Assembly (NCBI RefSeq): GCF_035582795.1
Contig: NC_134373.1
Coordinates: 33,760,501-33,824,500 of the forward strand
Origin: Mycteria americana
Lineage: Eukaryota > Chordata > Aves > Ciconiiformes > Ciconiidae
Direction: 5' to 3'
DNA: 64,000 bases
How positions within the stretch are numbered: the first letter of the stretch is position 1; the number at the start of each line of letters is the position of its first letter. Under the pieces are notes generated by a model. The model worked only from the letters and a program-made list of their open reading frames with translations. It searched no databases and had not been told where the DNA came from. A program made the position numbers and the translations under genes. Below are positions 1-15,479 of the stretch, piece after piece.

Positions 1-1700
1 ACCCACACTGGCCAGTTTTGGGGCTGATGACCTCCACCTCTTCTCTGGAGCTGGGTTTTGCCAGCTGCTAAAGCAGTGAGCTCCATCTCCAGGCAGGCTG
101 GGGTCCACCTCAGCAAAGTCCCGCCCAAAACGAGCAGAGGACCCTGAACGGCAGCCTTTAAAGGCATGATTTAATAGAGCTGTGAGGCAGATGGAGAGTG
201 AGCTGCATTGCACGGGCACCTGCTACGCCAAGCCAGAAGAGACCCCCATTCCCTGCTGCTACCAGCCAGGGCTGATGGAAAGCTCATGAGCACTTCATCT
301 CAGAAAGCTGCTGCGTGGGACAAGGCAAGATGGATGGGTAAAGTAAGTGTTTCCAATAGGGTCTTTTGGCACTCTGGCCTCTAAACACCTAGAAGCTGGG
401 CAAACATGCGTGGTCAAGCAACAGATCATGTCTATTTACTGTAGGGAAAGGTTTGCATGTCCAGCCATGCACCATGGCACCAAGGTCCCAGGTCATCCAC
501 ATCATGCCAGATGCCTCAGCCATTCCCCACTCACAGACCATTTTCTGTGGAAATGTTGAAGTTTACATTAATTACGCAGTGTGCAAAGATTTTCTTTAGT
601 TTCCAGATGTACTGAATATCCTGAGAACTGGTAAAAGAAAATTATCCTCTTTATCCTAATCAAAAGTAATTAAAAGTGCACTTAAATAGAGCACAAAACT
701 GTAATTAATTCCAAATGCTTTGCACGTATAAACAACATTAGTTGTTACTAACTCTTTGGTTCCAGAAGCAACAGCAGAGCCCACGTTTTGCTGTCACAGG
801 TGCTCTGCAAACATACAGTCAGAGACTATCTGGCTGGAATACTTTAGCTTGATAACAGTCTTCCTTGTGCCTGTGAAGATCAAAACTCCATAAAATAAGA
901 TCGAGTTTCATTGCTCGCCACAACCAGTGCCATGATTTAGCACTTTTAAAAATTGGTTTACTTTGCACAGCAGGAGCAGTGCAAACCACCACATTTTCAG
1001 TTACTGTGCCTTGCAGTCTTGGAGTTGATGCCTTTTACTCATTCACTTCACATAACTATATCCTTGCCATTTTTCCTTCCTTTGGACAGAGCTCTTGGCT
1101 TTCAGACAATTCCTGCAGACCCTGCAGCAGTTGTGTCACCATAAGATGTGTCACTCATACTGGAAGCAGTCAGGTTTGAAAACTGAAGAACTGCCTGACT
1201 TGCATCCTAGGTGGAGCAGACAGTGAGTGAGCAGACAGCGAGGGGGATGCAGACAGATGATGTCTTTTAGCCTTAAGCAAGGCTTAATGCGGTTAAAATC
1301 AAGACTTAGATATGGCTCTTGATGATGCCAGTAATAACTACTTGTTTGGGACTCCTCGGAAAGAAGTGGTCGTCTCGTTTTGTGATAAAACAGGTTTGCA
1401 GAATGAATACTCGCCTTTTCCTAGATATTTCAATGTCAAGTCTGATTGGGAAGGAGCTGGCATTGTCTTTTGGGGAAAAAATTAAGAATAATTAGATTAT
1501 GTATTTCTTGGTACAGGATCCATCATTTGGTTCTGAGTTTGCATAGCACTTTGCACAAGAGGGTTCCAATGCATGACAAGCTTCCTGGCTGCTACCAAAA
1601 CATGCAATACTCATATAATAAAGGAATAAATGATAGCCAGCACACTTTTCTTTTTGGCAAGAATCGGTTGTGTCACACCAATATAATTTTCTTCTTTGTA
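1..1700. other. Intergenic, nothing recognised
   Basis: Only short chance frames are present. An AT-rich stretch at about 540-730 with several AATTA words may be non-coding regulatory DNA. No exon, repeat family or RNA gene was recognised. Confidence 0.6.
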
Positions 1701-1704
1701 TGTG

Positions 1705-2640
1705 TAGCAAAGCAGTAGGTACCATATATCTTGACTTTTTAAAAGCTTTTCACACTCTTACACATGATATTCTTGTAAGGGAACTAAGGAAGAATGTTCC
1801 TATCATTGCAGGAACATCCAAAACATTGTAGGATGGCTACAAAACTGAGCTGAACAGAGAAGGTATCAGCTGGTCATTGCCAAAAGGGAATGTAGGACTC
1901 TCTAGGGGTCTGGTACTATTTATATCACTAGTAAAGACACGGACGATGGGATAGGGAACACTTATTAAACTTACAAGCTGCTGGTGACAGCTGGCAGGCT
2001 GAAGGAGAGGCTGAGAAGTCCAAATAATAGCGGCAAAGCAAAGGTTGCATGGGAAAGAGACGAGAATGTCATTCGGCAGGGACAACTGGGAGGTGACGCA
2101 TTCAGGGGTGTACAGGGTGCTGACTGCTCTTTGGAGAAGGATTTGTGGGTGACGGGGATCACAACCTGGATACGAGTCAACAATGATGGGATGTTATGAA
2201 ACAGATGAATAGAAAGGTTTGGCCAAAGACTCCTGTGCCCAGTCTTGAGCACCGCACATCAAAAGCCATGTGGACCATGGGAGAAAGTCCAGGGGGAGCA
2301 GTGGGAATGACCAGAGCTCTAGAAAAAAACAGTGATGAAGAAAGGTGGAATGGACTGAGTTTCTGAAGGACAGAATGACCAGGGAAGCAAGGTAGCAACT
2401 GTCAAGTGTGTGAAAGGCTACCACCAAAATGGAGGGGATCACCTGCTCTCTCTGTCTGTGATGGATAAAACAAGGAATTAGAGGCTTAAACTGCACCAGA
2501 GAAATTGAGATCAGATGCTGGAAAATGTTTTTGTGAATGGTAGAGATTATGAAGCATTGCAACAGGTTCCTTGTGGAGGTTATGAAGTTTCCATCCCTGG
2601 AGAGATTTCCACATGCTAGACATTGATCATGCCCAAAGGC
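1705..2640 (+). mobile_element. Decayed CR1-type LINE fragment
   Basis: The + strand follows the familiar CR1 3' half in order. A reverse-transcriptase stretch lies near 1720-1780 (the region that reads as 'LDFxKAFD' in intact copies), the GSVLGP..LF region near 1890-1920, and the '...DDG' region near 1940. The 'CTCTTTGGAGAAGGATTTGTGG' type segment is near 2130. The 'GCAACAGGTTCCTTGTGGAGG' type segment is near 2558-2578, followed by 'CCATCCCTGGAGAG'. Stops and indels are frequent, so this is an old, inactive, 5'-truncated copy. Boundaries are approximate. An antisense frame of 175 codons at 2194-2721 lies within or across it and is not treated as a gene. Confidence 0.8.
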
Positions 2641-2649
2641 AGAGACAGC

Positions 2650-5600
2650 AGTGGAGTACTCACCTTCTAGGGATGCCATTGACCTTCTGCTACTGTGAAT
2701 TACAAGAGGCTGGCCTTGCAATCAAGGCAGTGGCAAAAAAATTAGATTCAGGTTTAGATCTCAGGTGTGGCAGATTTCTTTTGTGAACCTTCCCAGACAG
2801 CAGTGTCTCAGAAGCCACCTGAACCTAGGAGTCTGCCTCCAACGAGTCTTGTTTTTGTCTTCTAGGACTTCTTGGCTTTTCAGAGAAATAGTGCCTGTTG
2901 TCATAGCCACTAGCACATTGAGTACCCATTCTCAGAACAGGATTTAGGGTGTCACTTGAAATCAGATCCATAATAGTAAACTTTGTATTGATGAAAATAT
3001 GTGGCCAGACATCTGTGATGTTACCTTTTCTGTCTAGCATGAACTAAACTAGATGGATTTAATGTTTACTTCATCTACAGCTTTGCGTACGGAGCATAGT
3101 TACAAGAGTCAGCAGGCCTTAGACCTACCACACAGGGTGGACACTTCTGCCTCGCAGAAGTCCATTAACTCACACCAGGCTTTTCTTCCACGCCACGTAA
3201 GGCGTGGAGAATGGCTTGCAACCCTGCTGCCCTTGGAGGAAGGTGACCAGCCGTTCCTTCTGTCATTGCCTCTCCTTCCGCATCCCTGTGGTCTGCAATT
3301 GGCCCCGCTTGCTTAGCGAGAGATGGCTGGAGGTGAGCACTTCGGGAGGGCTCTCCTCCTCCTTCCACCTGTTTTTCATTCCTTGACTCACTGGCTTTAA
3401 GCCGTAAGCAGTGACGTGACAGCTGAGTCATGGACGCACCACCTGGATGCTGTCAGCATCAATCTCTCTTATAAGGATCATAGAAGAACAAAATAGAGAA
3501 GACTGGTAGGGCTTCTCATTCGTCTTCCTGCCAGCAGGGCACCGAGCCCTGCAGTGCGGTCTCTGGCTTTGCCCAACCTCGCTCTCAAAATCCCAAGCAA
3601 TGGGCTTCCACTGCTCTCCCCCAGGAACCGTTCTGCGATTTAATAAACACCATTACCAAGGAGAGCACTGCTTTTCTGTGATTATTGTTTAGCCTAACTT
3701 TCACTTACGTCAGCAAATAACTTCTTACTAATATCCACACTAGAGTTTTTTTTCCTTGCGAAGAAATTCAGTAAAGTTGCAAAATTGGAGATGAAATCTT
3801 TTATTTGTGTTTTATTTAACAGTTTTAAGAGTCTCCTTGCTGCATGCATTGTTGTACAGAGCAGATGAAAAAAAACCAGAGATGCAGTCCTATGCCCTGG
3901 AGAGCTTACACTTTTCATTTAAGCAAGATACAGTGACTGAGAATGACAAGTAACGAGAAGGCAGGACAAGAGTCATACGAGAAAGGTCAGGATGTTTCTA
4001 AATAAAGCCCATTGTCATGCTTTTAATTTGGGTTTATATTGAAGAGTCATCATAGATGGCTACATATGTTGGGACAGTTTCACCATGTTTTAATCAAACA
4101 TTTTTTTTTTAATCTCACGAAGCCATCTTGCCTACTTCGGTTTGGTGCTTATTTAAAGCTTTATTTTTACAAAAATCCGTGGTTTTCTCCCACAGTTACT
4201 CTTTCTCTCAGCTTAACCAGTATTTTTCAAAAACAATTGTCACAGTTATTCTGGTTATTAATTCCCTGAGTATCCCAGAGGTATGTGACCTTGTCCAGCT
4301 GACCCGTGCCACTGCGCCGGGACTTATTCTCCTCAACCGTTGTCTCCAGCTCTCTGTCTCCTCTCTAGCAACACCCCAAATCACCCTTACTCCAGAAGTG
4401 GCAGTCAGACCTCTCATCTGGGGCTATTTGAACAGAACAAAGCAACTTGTCTCTGCCCAAACCTTGCAGCTGCCTCTGCTCAGCGGAACAACTCCTCTCC
4501 ACTGAGCACCAGTAAACCACAGCAAAGCATCGCGGAGCCGGACCATCTGCCCCACCTTGTCCATATGCCTTCCTCTGGCTTTTACACCCTGCTCGCTGTG
4601 TGTTTCCTACACCCGATGGAGGTGTAAAGCCAATTCCTGACATGCTTAGCTTTGGGTCTCCAATCCTCACGTCTTCCTCTTCATGCTACATGATTAACAG
4701 AGTAATGTAACGTGATTACATTTAATTCTGGGGGATGTAGGGTAAAAGTTTATCATGGCAACTGAATGTTATTCCAACAGATGTCCATTCAACGCCATCT
4801 GTCACACCTGTGGGTTTGGCTATTATTTCTCACTAATTTTACTCTTGTCTTTGCCTTCCGGGAACAAATTCTCTTTGGTACCTGACTGCAGGTTTAGTAA
4901 ACTCCCAGAGGGAAGCCCAAATGAACTTCAAAAGCATTTTTAATGTGTGTCTTTCATCCTGGTGAAACCAGCTGCCCATGCTCATCAATTCCCTGCAGCA
5001 ATTTTTCCCTCCACAGAATAGAAATAATCAGCCTCATGGCTGGGTGTGGAAATTTTGCTAAATTAAGACGAGGGATCTGCATCAATGGACCGATTTTAGT
5101 GCTCTGACCTTCCAGCCTCCCCCTTCCCTCTTCTGAAGTCATGAAGGCCTGAGAGTCGAGTCCTGCCGGGCATTTCAGAGGGTTCAGAAGGGACATGGGT
5201 GACTTTCAGCTGGAGAGCCTGCCAGGGGTTTGGTTTTATACACGCACACATTGCTGAGCAGCTCGGCCAAGCGCACATGTGTTATATTCAGAAGGCAAGG
5301 GGAGAATCTCGTTCTTCTACTAGACCTCCAAATTCGGGTTACTCTTACATTGACAATAAATGTGCTTAATTATTATTGCATTATTTGTATTTTGTATGGA
5401 AGGCCCTAGCTCAATTAAAAAAGCAGATGCTTGGTTGTATAGATAGTGCGGAGTTATTCCAGCAGTCACACTGGAAAAGCATTAGTTATCTAAGGAGACA
5501 AATTGAACAAGACAAATCTAGGGCCAACCTGTTTCTCTTCAAGCAGTTTGTAAACACATACTGAGAAGCAGAGAATTAGGAAAGGAGAGTTGAATTTGCT

Positions 5601-7400
5601 CTCGCTGTGACCCAAATTCCAGCCTTCGGCTGCTTACGGGCAAGCAAACTTGGCCTCTCGCTTAATTTTAATTTACTGTTTTTAAGCAAGGCGTCATTCA
5701 AACCTGGGAGTTTGATAGGTGATGTTGCTCAGATCCTGCCTTTTGTTAAGGACAGTTTTGTTTCTCTCTAAACATACTGTAGCTCCAGCTGAAGACCTGC
5801 TCTGGGACCGGGGAGCTCCCAAGCAGCCTGGAGCTCCTGTAGCATTTCCTCCATCACCCCGGCTGCCGGGGCCAGGTGTCAGCTGCTGCTCCCATACAGT
5901 TCCTAACAGGTTCTCGGGGACACGAGCAGCCATGAACGTTTGGGCCAGGCATCTTCAGCACCAGCTTCAGTCATTGTGTGAGGTTTCTCTGTTCCCACAG
6001 AATTGATCTGAGCTTTGATGAATTAACTTCAGGGTGTGACCCTGCCCTGAGAGAAGGCAAGGGCGAAAGTCCCACTGGGTCAAAAGTGAGAAGCAAGGTT
6101 CAGCCGCTCTTATTAATCTTTTCCAGAAAATATAGGTTGAGTTCTCCCGAGTTTGGTGAACAGCACCTCTTTGGGGGATGCGAAGGCGTTCGGCTTTCAC
6201 TGGTTCTCTCCACACCTTTTGGTATTTCTCCAAGCAGCGCCCTGGAGGCAGGTCTGGGGTTTGTGAGCTGCTCTCTTGTAAACAGCTACGTGTATTTGCC
6301 GAAACACCCCCTCACAAAGAGCGAGCCAGCAGATTTTGTCTTCCATGTACAGCAAGTGGATACAGTAAAGTGCAAATAGCAGCAGTTCTCAATACATACA
6401 ATAAAGCCTATCCCACTGCAATGTCTGTCTGGATTGTACGCAAACTTCTCCTTGGGCAGGATCTGTAACAGATACTGTGTCAGTACATGGGGCCTGGTTC
6501 TGGCTATATGGACTGAATTTTATGTATTGCTACAGCAGCACAAGCTTCTGTGGGCTATTGCAACTCCACCTTACAGACAGTAAGATAAGCGCCAGCTCCT
6601 GTCCTTGTTCTATGTAATAAAATGCTTTTTCTGCTGTGCGGGACCCCATGTACCCACTGGGTCCATCAAGTGGAATTAAATTCAGCATTGTGCTGTTAAG
6701 ACAAATATTGTTGGAAATCCCAGCTTAGGTCAAAAAGAAGTGCACAGCATTTGTGGGGAGTGATGGCAGTTAATACTATAAGCCTAACCATTTCTAAACT
6801 TTTCCCTCCATTAAGCAAAAATAATCAGTATCATTATCTTTTATATTTTGTGAATGGAAATAATATTATACACATTCTGAACATTAACAGATTCAAATTT
6901 GCTTTCAGCAAGAAATGTGAACATTTTAGCTTAAGGACTATATATATTATGTTTTACTGGCTGTTGAATACACAGAGTTCCGGATAGTTAATTCTGGCAA
7001 TGAGAAATATCTGTGAGTCTCGTGATGTGAGAAAGGCCATGAATGAAGCACTTCAGAGGATCAGAGGGTAATGTGATCCATAACTTCCATCAATCATGAC
7101 AAAAGATAGCAAAACAAAGCTACTCACTGGGATGGGTGAGGGTACTGACCCAAAGTCTGTGCCTTTACTCACAGTAATCTTGATTTCAGCTTCTTAAAAG
7201 TATTTTACTGTGGCTCAGGAAGTCCTTAAGCCATGGATTGCTGGAGTTTGAGAGAAAATACCAAGGAAGTATCACCATAGGCTTACTTTGATCTTGACAT
7301 TTTTGCTAAATAAGAGGTCTGAGCTGGTACAGCTCTTCTTACATTTTCAAGTTAAGTGCCAAATCCAAAAAGGAACCGAAAGAAGGTATTAAAGCAGCAT
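2650..7400. other. Intergenic, nothing recognised
   Basis: No exon or named repeat was recognised. There is an 8-bp-stem palindrome at about 3189-3210 (TCCACGCC...GGCGTGGA). The region at 5700-6400 is somewhat richer in unique sequence but carries only short frames on both strands. AT-rich DNA at 6750-7000 has no features. Confidence 0.55.
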
Positions 7401-9360
7401 TTCAGCACTTAAATTTGAAATAAAAGTGTTCCCTCAGCTCCTGTCCAAGCCTAGAGGCACCTAACTGGGGCAATACCTACCTTCAATCTCCAAGAACCTT
7501 AAATGTACAATGGTCAACTTGCACGTGTGCCCAGAAATCCGACCACCTCAGCGGGTCTGAGTCCCGCTACGTCCTGCCAGGGTTACAGATTTGGTCAGGG
7601 GATGGTTCAGCTCTTGCTGGCTGTGAAGAAAACCACATGCTTCAGTTCATGAGCTCAGTTTGTGCTGAGGATGTGTAGCTGAGAAGAGGAGGGGAAAAAA
7701 AAGCAAACCTTCTGAGAGAAAAGTGAGACAGTGCAGAAGAGTCTTTAGCTCAGCAGCTGGGGTGGTCCTTCAGGATGGGGAATTGTGCATGCCAGAGCCA
7801 CCTGCTCTCTTTCTCATTGCATTTGTACCTCACCTTCCTGGCTCGAATTCACAAACAGCTCTTGGAGGAAGACTGAAACTCTGGATCAGGTAGGTGCCCT
7901 CACCACTAAACTAAAAATTATACTCACCTTTGGTCTTCCTCTCCTCCTAGCTCAATGAATCTTTAATTCTTTTTATGCAAAGAGGAGCAGATTCAACACA
8001 AGGGCATGGCGGTGCTCTCCTCCCTGCTCTCTCCGTCTCCCTCCCGTAGCTTGCACCCTGGAGGATTGCGGCAGCCTCCCAGGGAACACAGGCTGGGATT
8101 TCTCGGGCAGCAAATCAAGATGAACCCAGATGTCCTCCTTGTCACCCTGCTGACAACCTCCCTGTGAAATACAGACGGCCCGCTGCAGCCTTGAGGAGTG
8201 TCCTGTGTTGCCTCCTGGACGGACAGACTCTGGTCGTACCATGTAAGGTGGCTCAGCCTTGGGAACAGGCATGGTTTGAAAGCTCAGCCCTGAGCTCCTT
8301 CAGCCATCGGCTCGCTTGCTTTGTGTCTTCTCTCAGGAGGGAGCCCTAACCAGCCCATGGAATTATTCTTCCTTCCTCTGCCCCTGTGAATATTTCACTA
8401 TTTTTACAGCAGAATAAATCCTAGAGAACAAGCTGAAGAAGATCCAACTCACAACACCCTGCAGCTGGGAGACTGAGGCTATTCTCCTGGAAGACTGGAA
8501 AGCTAGTTTTGAAAATCTGCTCCAAATCTGGTGAAAGACTGGAACAAGTCTCCAACACCCCAGGTTGGTGTCCTCACCAGTACCTTGTATCTAGTGGCAA
8601 GTGCATGTGATAGTAGTGAGAGGCCTGATCCAGCAGACGTGCTCTGGAAGTGCCTGTGGGAGATGGATCTGGTAGAGCAGATGGATCTGATTAATCTGAT
8701 GGAGCAAAAACATCTTTTGAGAGTTTCTAGCATCCTGAGCTGGGTGGCTCTGGCTTGAAGCAGAAATTAAGGAGGAGGTAACTGATGGAAATTCATGTGC
8801 CCCTGGAATTTTGGAGCTTCAATGCGAAGTGTCTGGGTTCTTGACTGTCTAAATTTGGGAATTGTGCCTGACCTGTCAAATGCTTCCCTGAGCGGTCAGG
8901 TTCCTGAGTTCTTACACCACATCTGACTATGGAGTCTCGAGTTAGATTCACGCAAGCTTTTAGGTGCTTAACTCTTGCTTTGGCCAACAACAGCAATCAC
9001 CAAAGCTCCTGGTCAGCCATCACCTAATGCTGAGGTGCAGACACCCTTTGTGTTTCACCAGGGATGCTCTGCAGGTGCCTTTATCTCTCTCCCTGGGCAC
9101 ACCCAGAGGCACTTGAGTCTTGCCAGCCCTGAGTAGCCTGCAGTGGAGCACCAACCTGACTCCCTTTTTGAAGGATGTGAAGTGCCTAACTCTAAGAGAG
9201 GCTTTGGTATTTCTGATCTCAAATGAAGAAAGGCACCTCCCTGCAGGGCAGGCGGTACTTCAGGCGCTGCCTGATTAGCTAATCTGGTAATTTCCTGCTC
9301 CTTGTACTGCTGTGGTACATCCCATTGTGTACAGAAAGCAGGCACCTAACAGGGTGCAGC
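7400..9360. repeat. Unresolved old interspersed-repeat-like zone
   Basis: Variants of an AGGTGCCTAACT-like word and its reverse complement recur here: 7455-7466, 8961-8975, 9181-9195 and 9341-9350, plus looser forms near 7892 and 9231. A segment at about 7885-7920 (reading GGTAGGTGCCCTCACCACTA) resembles the reverse complement of a tRNA-like head with an A-box-like region. These words are typical of old amniote interspersed repeats, but I cannot name the family, the orientation or true boundaries. The zone may hold more than one element plus unique DNA. No coding exon was recognised. Confidence 0.3.
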
Positions 9361-9869
9361 AGCCCATATTGAAATTGTAAGATGAGTGTTGCCGTGTACC
9401 TTTTTGCGACTATATTCCTAAATACTTACTAGTGTAGGATCAGTGGGTGGTACCAGCTGCCTCACCGATCACAGTGCTACTTCTTGGGACACAAGATGCA
9501 TTACATCAGTCAGCCATAGCTCCAGGTCTCCAGGAACATAGAACGTAGATCCTACTGGAGAAGGTGTTATACGTTAAAGTCACACTGTGTTTACCTTAAA
9601 GCAATCTGATGGAGGGATTAAGTAGGTGATCAGTCCATCTCACTGCATCACACAGGAGTAATTAAATTATTCCGAAACCAAACTGCAAGAATTGGACATA
9701 ACCTAACTGCTGATATCTCTGTAATCTTCTCTGCCAGCTTGTTCAAGTGCTCAATTGTCCTTATTAAGAACCGTGCCAATTTTGTTCTGCTGAAAGTTAG
9801 AATACGTTTCTTCTTCTTTGTCTGTCCTTGTTGATCCGTGGGAATAACAGACCCCACCATAGAAAATTA

Positions 9870-10090
9870 TTCTGGCTTTGCAGAAGGGGCTGGTAAGCCT
9901 CCATTTGGAATATAGTTCCCAGCACCCGTCACCTCATTATAAAAGTGAGTTAATGCAAATAGGGAAGTTGCAACAGAGCCCAAATGATACAAGAACTTAA
10001 TTATTCAGAAAAGGGTTAGAAAAGCTACAGTGTGGCTGCTGCCTTTGGAAAACAGGAGATTAAAAAGCCACGTTAAGGGGGTTTGCAGAG
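9870..10090 (+). mobile_element. Possible older CR1 fragment
   Basis: The segment contains a 'CCTCCATTTGGAATATAGTTCCCAGCACC' type stretch, then 'CAACAGAGCCCAAATGATACAAGAAC', then 'GGGTTAGAAAAGCTACAG', in the order expected for the CR1 region just before its 3' UTR. It is strongly diverged and the boundaries are uncertain. Confidence 0.45.
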
Positions 10091-10099
10091 CTCTGGATT

Positions 10100-11340
10100 C
10101 ACACACACTGGGAGAGCCAAGCTAGTGACAAATACCAGAACAAAAGGGAAATTAACAGGAGCTTAAGTAGGGATGATCAGCAAAGCAGTGTAATTTATTT
10201 GTGAATTTATTTGTATTTAGCACAGTTAATATATGGAAAATTATACTAGGGCTGTAACAGAAACAACTATTAGAAATCATTTTACAAGGCTTTAGACAAG
10301 TGTGGGGGGTTATAATAACACTGTGGTATGCAACTGTTAATTCAGAGGAGAGGAAAAGGACTGACATCTTTGTCACAATCTCGTCTCTTAAAACATTTAG
10401 CTGCATTGTGCTAAGTAATAGACATGGTTACTCTAATAGGACTATCTACACAATTCTCAGGGAAAGGTTTTCCTTTACAAGATTAATTTCCCTTCCAGCT
10501 TCAAATACACAGATGTGAAAAAAAAAAAAAAAAATCAGAGAGACTTGGAGGGGCAGGGCTGAATCCTGATCTCAGCAGCAGCAGAGCAAAGCCCGAATAG
10601 CTCCAGGAAAAAACGCTGGATGCACACAGGGATGTAACTGAGATGACATCTGGTCCTGAAGTGCATGCATTCCAGATGGGAAAGCCTTGATGTCCCCTCC
10701 TTAAATTTCAAGGAAAGCTAACAAAAGAGTCCCAAGTCCTTTTAGGGCATTTCTGCAGTTCTCGGAAGAAGCCTGTGTGTCCCTGTTTGCATATGATGCC
10801 TCCAGGCCATCAGCTTCAACAAGCGTTGGATCAGGCTGAGCGGCTCGCTTCCTTCGACCTACAGCTTTGTCTGTTTTAAGACAAAACAGCGTGCCTTCAG
10901 CCCTGTGAACCCGCTGGAAATTCACCCTTCTTACGCACCAAGGGAGCGGGGGACACGGAAATGTTGCCCTTAGGAAATCTCTGTCATCACGGTACCACTC
11001 TCTTCTTTCTTTCCAGGACGGGTGCTTCCCCACGGCGATGAGGAGCGGGGGTAGGATCTCAAGGCACCCTCCAGAGGGGAGATCCCTGCAGGCGGTTGAC
11101 GACGCGAGAGCTCCCGCTGTACTACCACCCTTTACTCCGAACAGCAAAGGCAATTAATCACAATTTCTCGACTGGGGGGAAATCCACTTGATTTGGACCC
11201 ATCATGACGCAGTGAAACCTACAAAATACTGTGCTGTAACCCGACCTAAGCTGTGCTAAAGGTATTTCTTCCCAGGTGGAAAAGGGTATTAAGGGTACTT
11301 CTCCCCTTCCACCTGGCAAGCCCTGCCTGCCTTGGGGAGG
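10100..11340. other. Proximal 5' flank of the C1QL2 CpG island
   Basis: Apart from the A17 run, CpG frequency rises after about 10790 towards the island. A 150-codon minus-strand frame at 10701-11153 has no recognisable motif and is not called as a gene. This stretch is a plausible home for proximal C1QL2 regulatory elements. Confidence 0.5.
10518..10534 (+). repeat. A17 homopolymer
   Basis: An uninterrupted run of 17 A follows AGATGTG. No retroelement body is recognised immediately upstream, so it is not clearly a retroposon tail. Confidence 0.9.
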
Positions 11341-11454
11341 TCGGGGCGGGTGCAACGGGCTTTAATCACACTCGGATGTGTTGAGGAGCGAGACCCACCC
11401 GCGATGTTGTCCCGCTCGTCTTTGGGCCGCCGAGGCTGGACGGGGGGAGGCTGA

Positions 11455-13727
<2,273 letters not shown>

Positions 13728-14355
13728 CACAAAACAAGCAACGCGACACAACTGGCCCCGCCACCGATGCGTGTGGGGCTGGTTGGCGTTTCTGTACCCC
13801 ATTGTGCCGCTATTCCTCCTGGTGTCCACTGTCTCCACAGGTCACTTTAGCTTCATTATCAGTTTGTATGGTTTTTTTTTTTTTTTAACCCCTGTGGAAA
13901 CGAAATAGAAGTGAAACAAAGTGATCCCCTTCCTCACTCTCCCCCATTTGCTCTGAGTCCTCCTCTCCCTTTGTCAGCCTCGGTGTTTTGTGTGTCACAC
14001 GAGGAACTCGGCAGCTTGAACTCTCGAGTGGTTCCGGGGGGGTGTAAGAGAGCCCTGAGTTCGGACTGTGCTGCACATGGAATTTGAACCGGTCACATTT
14101 TTTTTGTCAATGAGTATTAATTATGATGATAAATTTTCAGATCGACTATTCATGAAGTGGGACTGGACCATAACTGGTTTTTCCTCTGCTGCTTTGTTTG
14201 TATGGGGTCAAGTGTAAATTTTTCTTTTCTGTGCAATGCAATGCTCGTGTGAATGACGGTGTCATTAACGTCAAACCTGTTCCTGTCTGCAAAAGAATTC
14301 AGTCGTTGACCACAATCACCAAAATATCACATTAAATTATGTTTTTAGACAATGC
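13728..14355 (+). other. C1QL2: Probable C1QL2 3' UTR with ATTAAA polyadenylation signal
   Basis: After the stop codon the GC content falls sharply. An ATTAAA hexamer at 14331-14336 is followed within about 30 nt by a T/GT-rich stretch (TTGCTGTCTGTCTCTTCC), as expected for a cleavage site near 14350. The UTR contains a run of 15 T at 13872-13886. No AATAAA lies closer to the stop, and an alternative distal site cannot be excluded. Confidence 0.5.
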
Positions 14356-14359
14356 CTTC

Positions 14360-15475
14360 TTGCTGTCTGTCTCTTCCAGTGCTGCAAAGGAGCGCTGTGG
14401 TGGTGCCATGGGAGGGTGGGAGGTAAAGGGGGGGGGTCACTTCAGTCCTTTAGGTTTGCAGCAAATTTAAAGTTAGGATGGGGCACCTTGGCTAGGTCTT
14501 GATTATGGTTCAAGGGGGCTGGGAAGAAGCAGAGGGAAAGGGAAAAAAGTTTTGTAAAAAAGCGGCACACAGTCATGAAGAGGTGAAAGTGGGGTTATGG
14601 AACAGATCTCCTAAATAGATTTACTGGGTCTGAGCCTGATCCAGAGGTTAGTGAAGTACAAGAAAAGCGGTTTAGTCGGCGATTATGGAAAGCTGTGTTT
14701 CTGTAACATGCTTTACAAACGTAAGAAGGTGGCGGGGGAGAGAGTCTGTCTAACCCCTGCACTTGCAGTGCCTATAGGGGCTGGAAACCACACATGACCA
14801 TAGGTGGGTCTGCACAGTCCCCTAGACAGGCTGGGAGAGAAAGCTCACTGAAGACTGACAGATTCAGACCATTTGGAAAGATTTTCTCCTGCTGGTCCTT
14901 GGTAAATCCAGCCACGCTGTGTCCTTTTAAAAGCGCATGGGTGTGTAACTAGTGCGTGCAGTTCTGAGCCTTTGGTGGAGGAGGTGCATCTTTCATCATC
15001 ACCCCAGTAGGTAACCTCCTCAGTTTGGGTAAATTGGGGTTGCTGTGCTGAAGCTAAAAGAGCGAAGCTGATTTACAAAAGCTCTTACTTTCATTTTAGC
15101 GTCTTGTCATTGCATTTTTCCCTTCTGAAGGTCTTACCTCCCTATCAGCTTACCTCCCTTTGCAGCATTAGTGCAGTTTCACAGGTAAGAGAGACAGGAG
15201 CCGGACTGCAATGGCTCTGCCAAGGCTGGAGCTTTTCCCCTGCCCTGACTTTGCAGGAGGAAAGGGAACCACCGCCAGGATGAACTTGTTCCAGCCCCCC
15301 TTTGGTGTAGCCCAGTGATGACTGAGTTCTTACAGTCTCTTCTGTCTCCTACCTAGTCCTCGGTGGGTATTGTCTTCTTGTTGGCTGGAAGAGGAGGGTC
15401 AGAGAGAGAAAGCAATTCCTCCCTTCATCCCATCCTCAAACATCCCCCAGCTGAGGGACGCAGAGTTCATAACCA
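14360..15475. other. C1QL2 downstream flank, nothing recognised
   Basis: The sequence has a G8 run at about 14429 and G/A-rich segments but no exon, named repeat or alternative poly(A) signal that clearly extends C1QL2. Confidence 0.5.
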
Positions 15476-15479
15476 GGTA

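Noticed and set aside
2194..2721. 175-codon minus-strand frame
   Set aside because: Lies mainly antisense to a decayed CR1 copy and shows no known motif.
7885..7920. tRNA-like stretch (reverse complement)
   Set aside because: Cannot be folded into a complete cloverleaf with intact A and B boxes; at most a repeat-derived remnant.
10701..11153. 150-codon minus-strand frame upstream of C1QL2
   Set aside because: No family resemblance or splice context; CpG-rich flank of the island explains the lack of stops.
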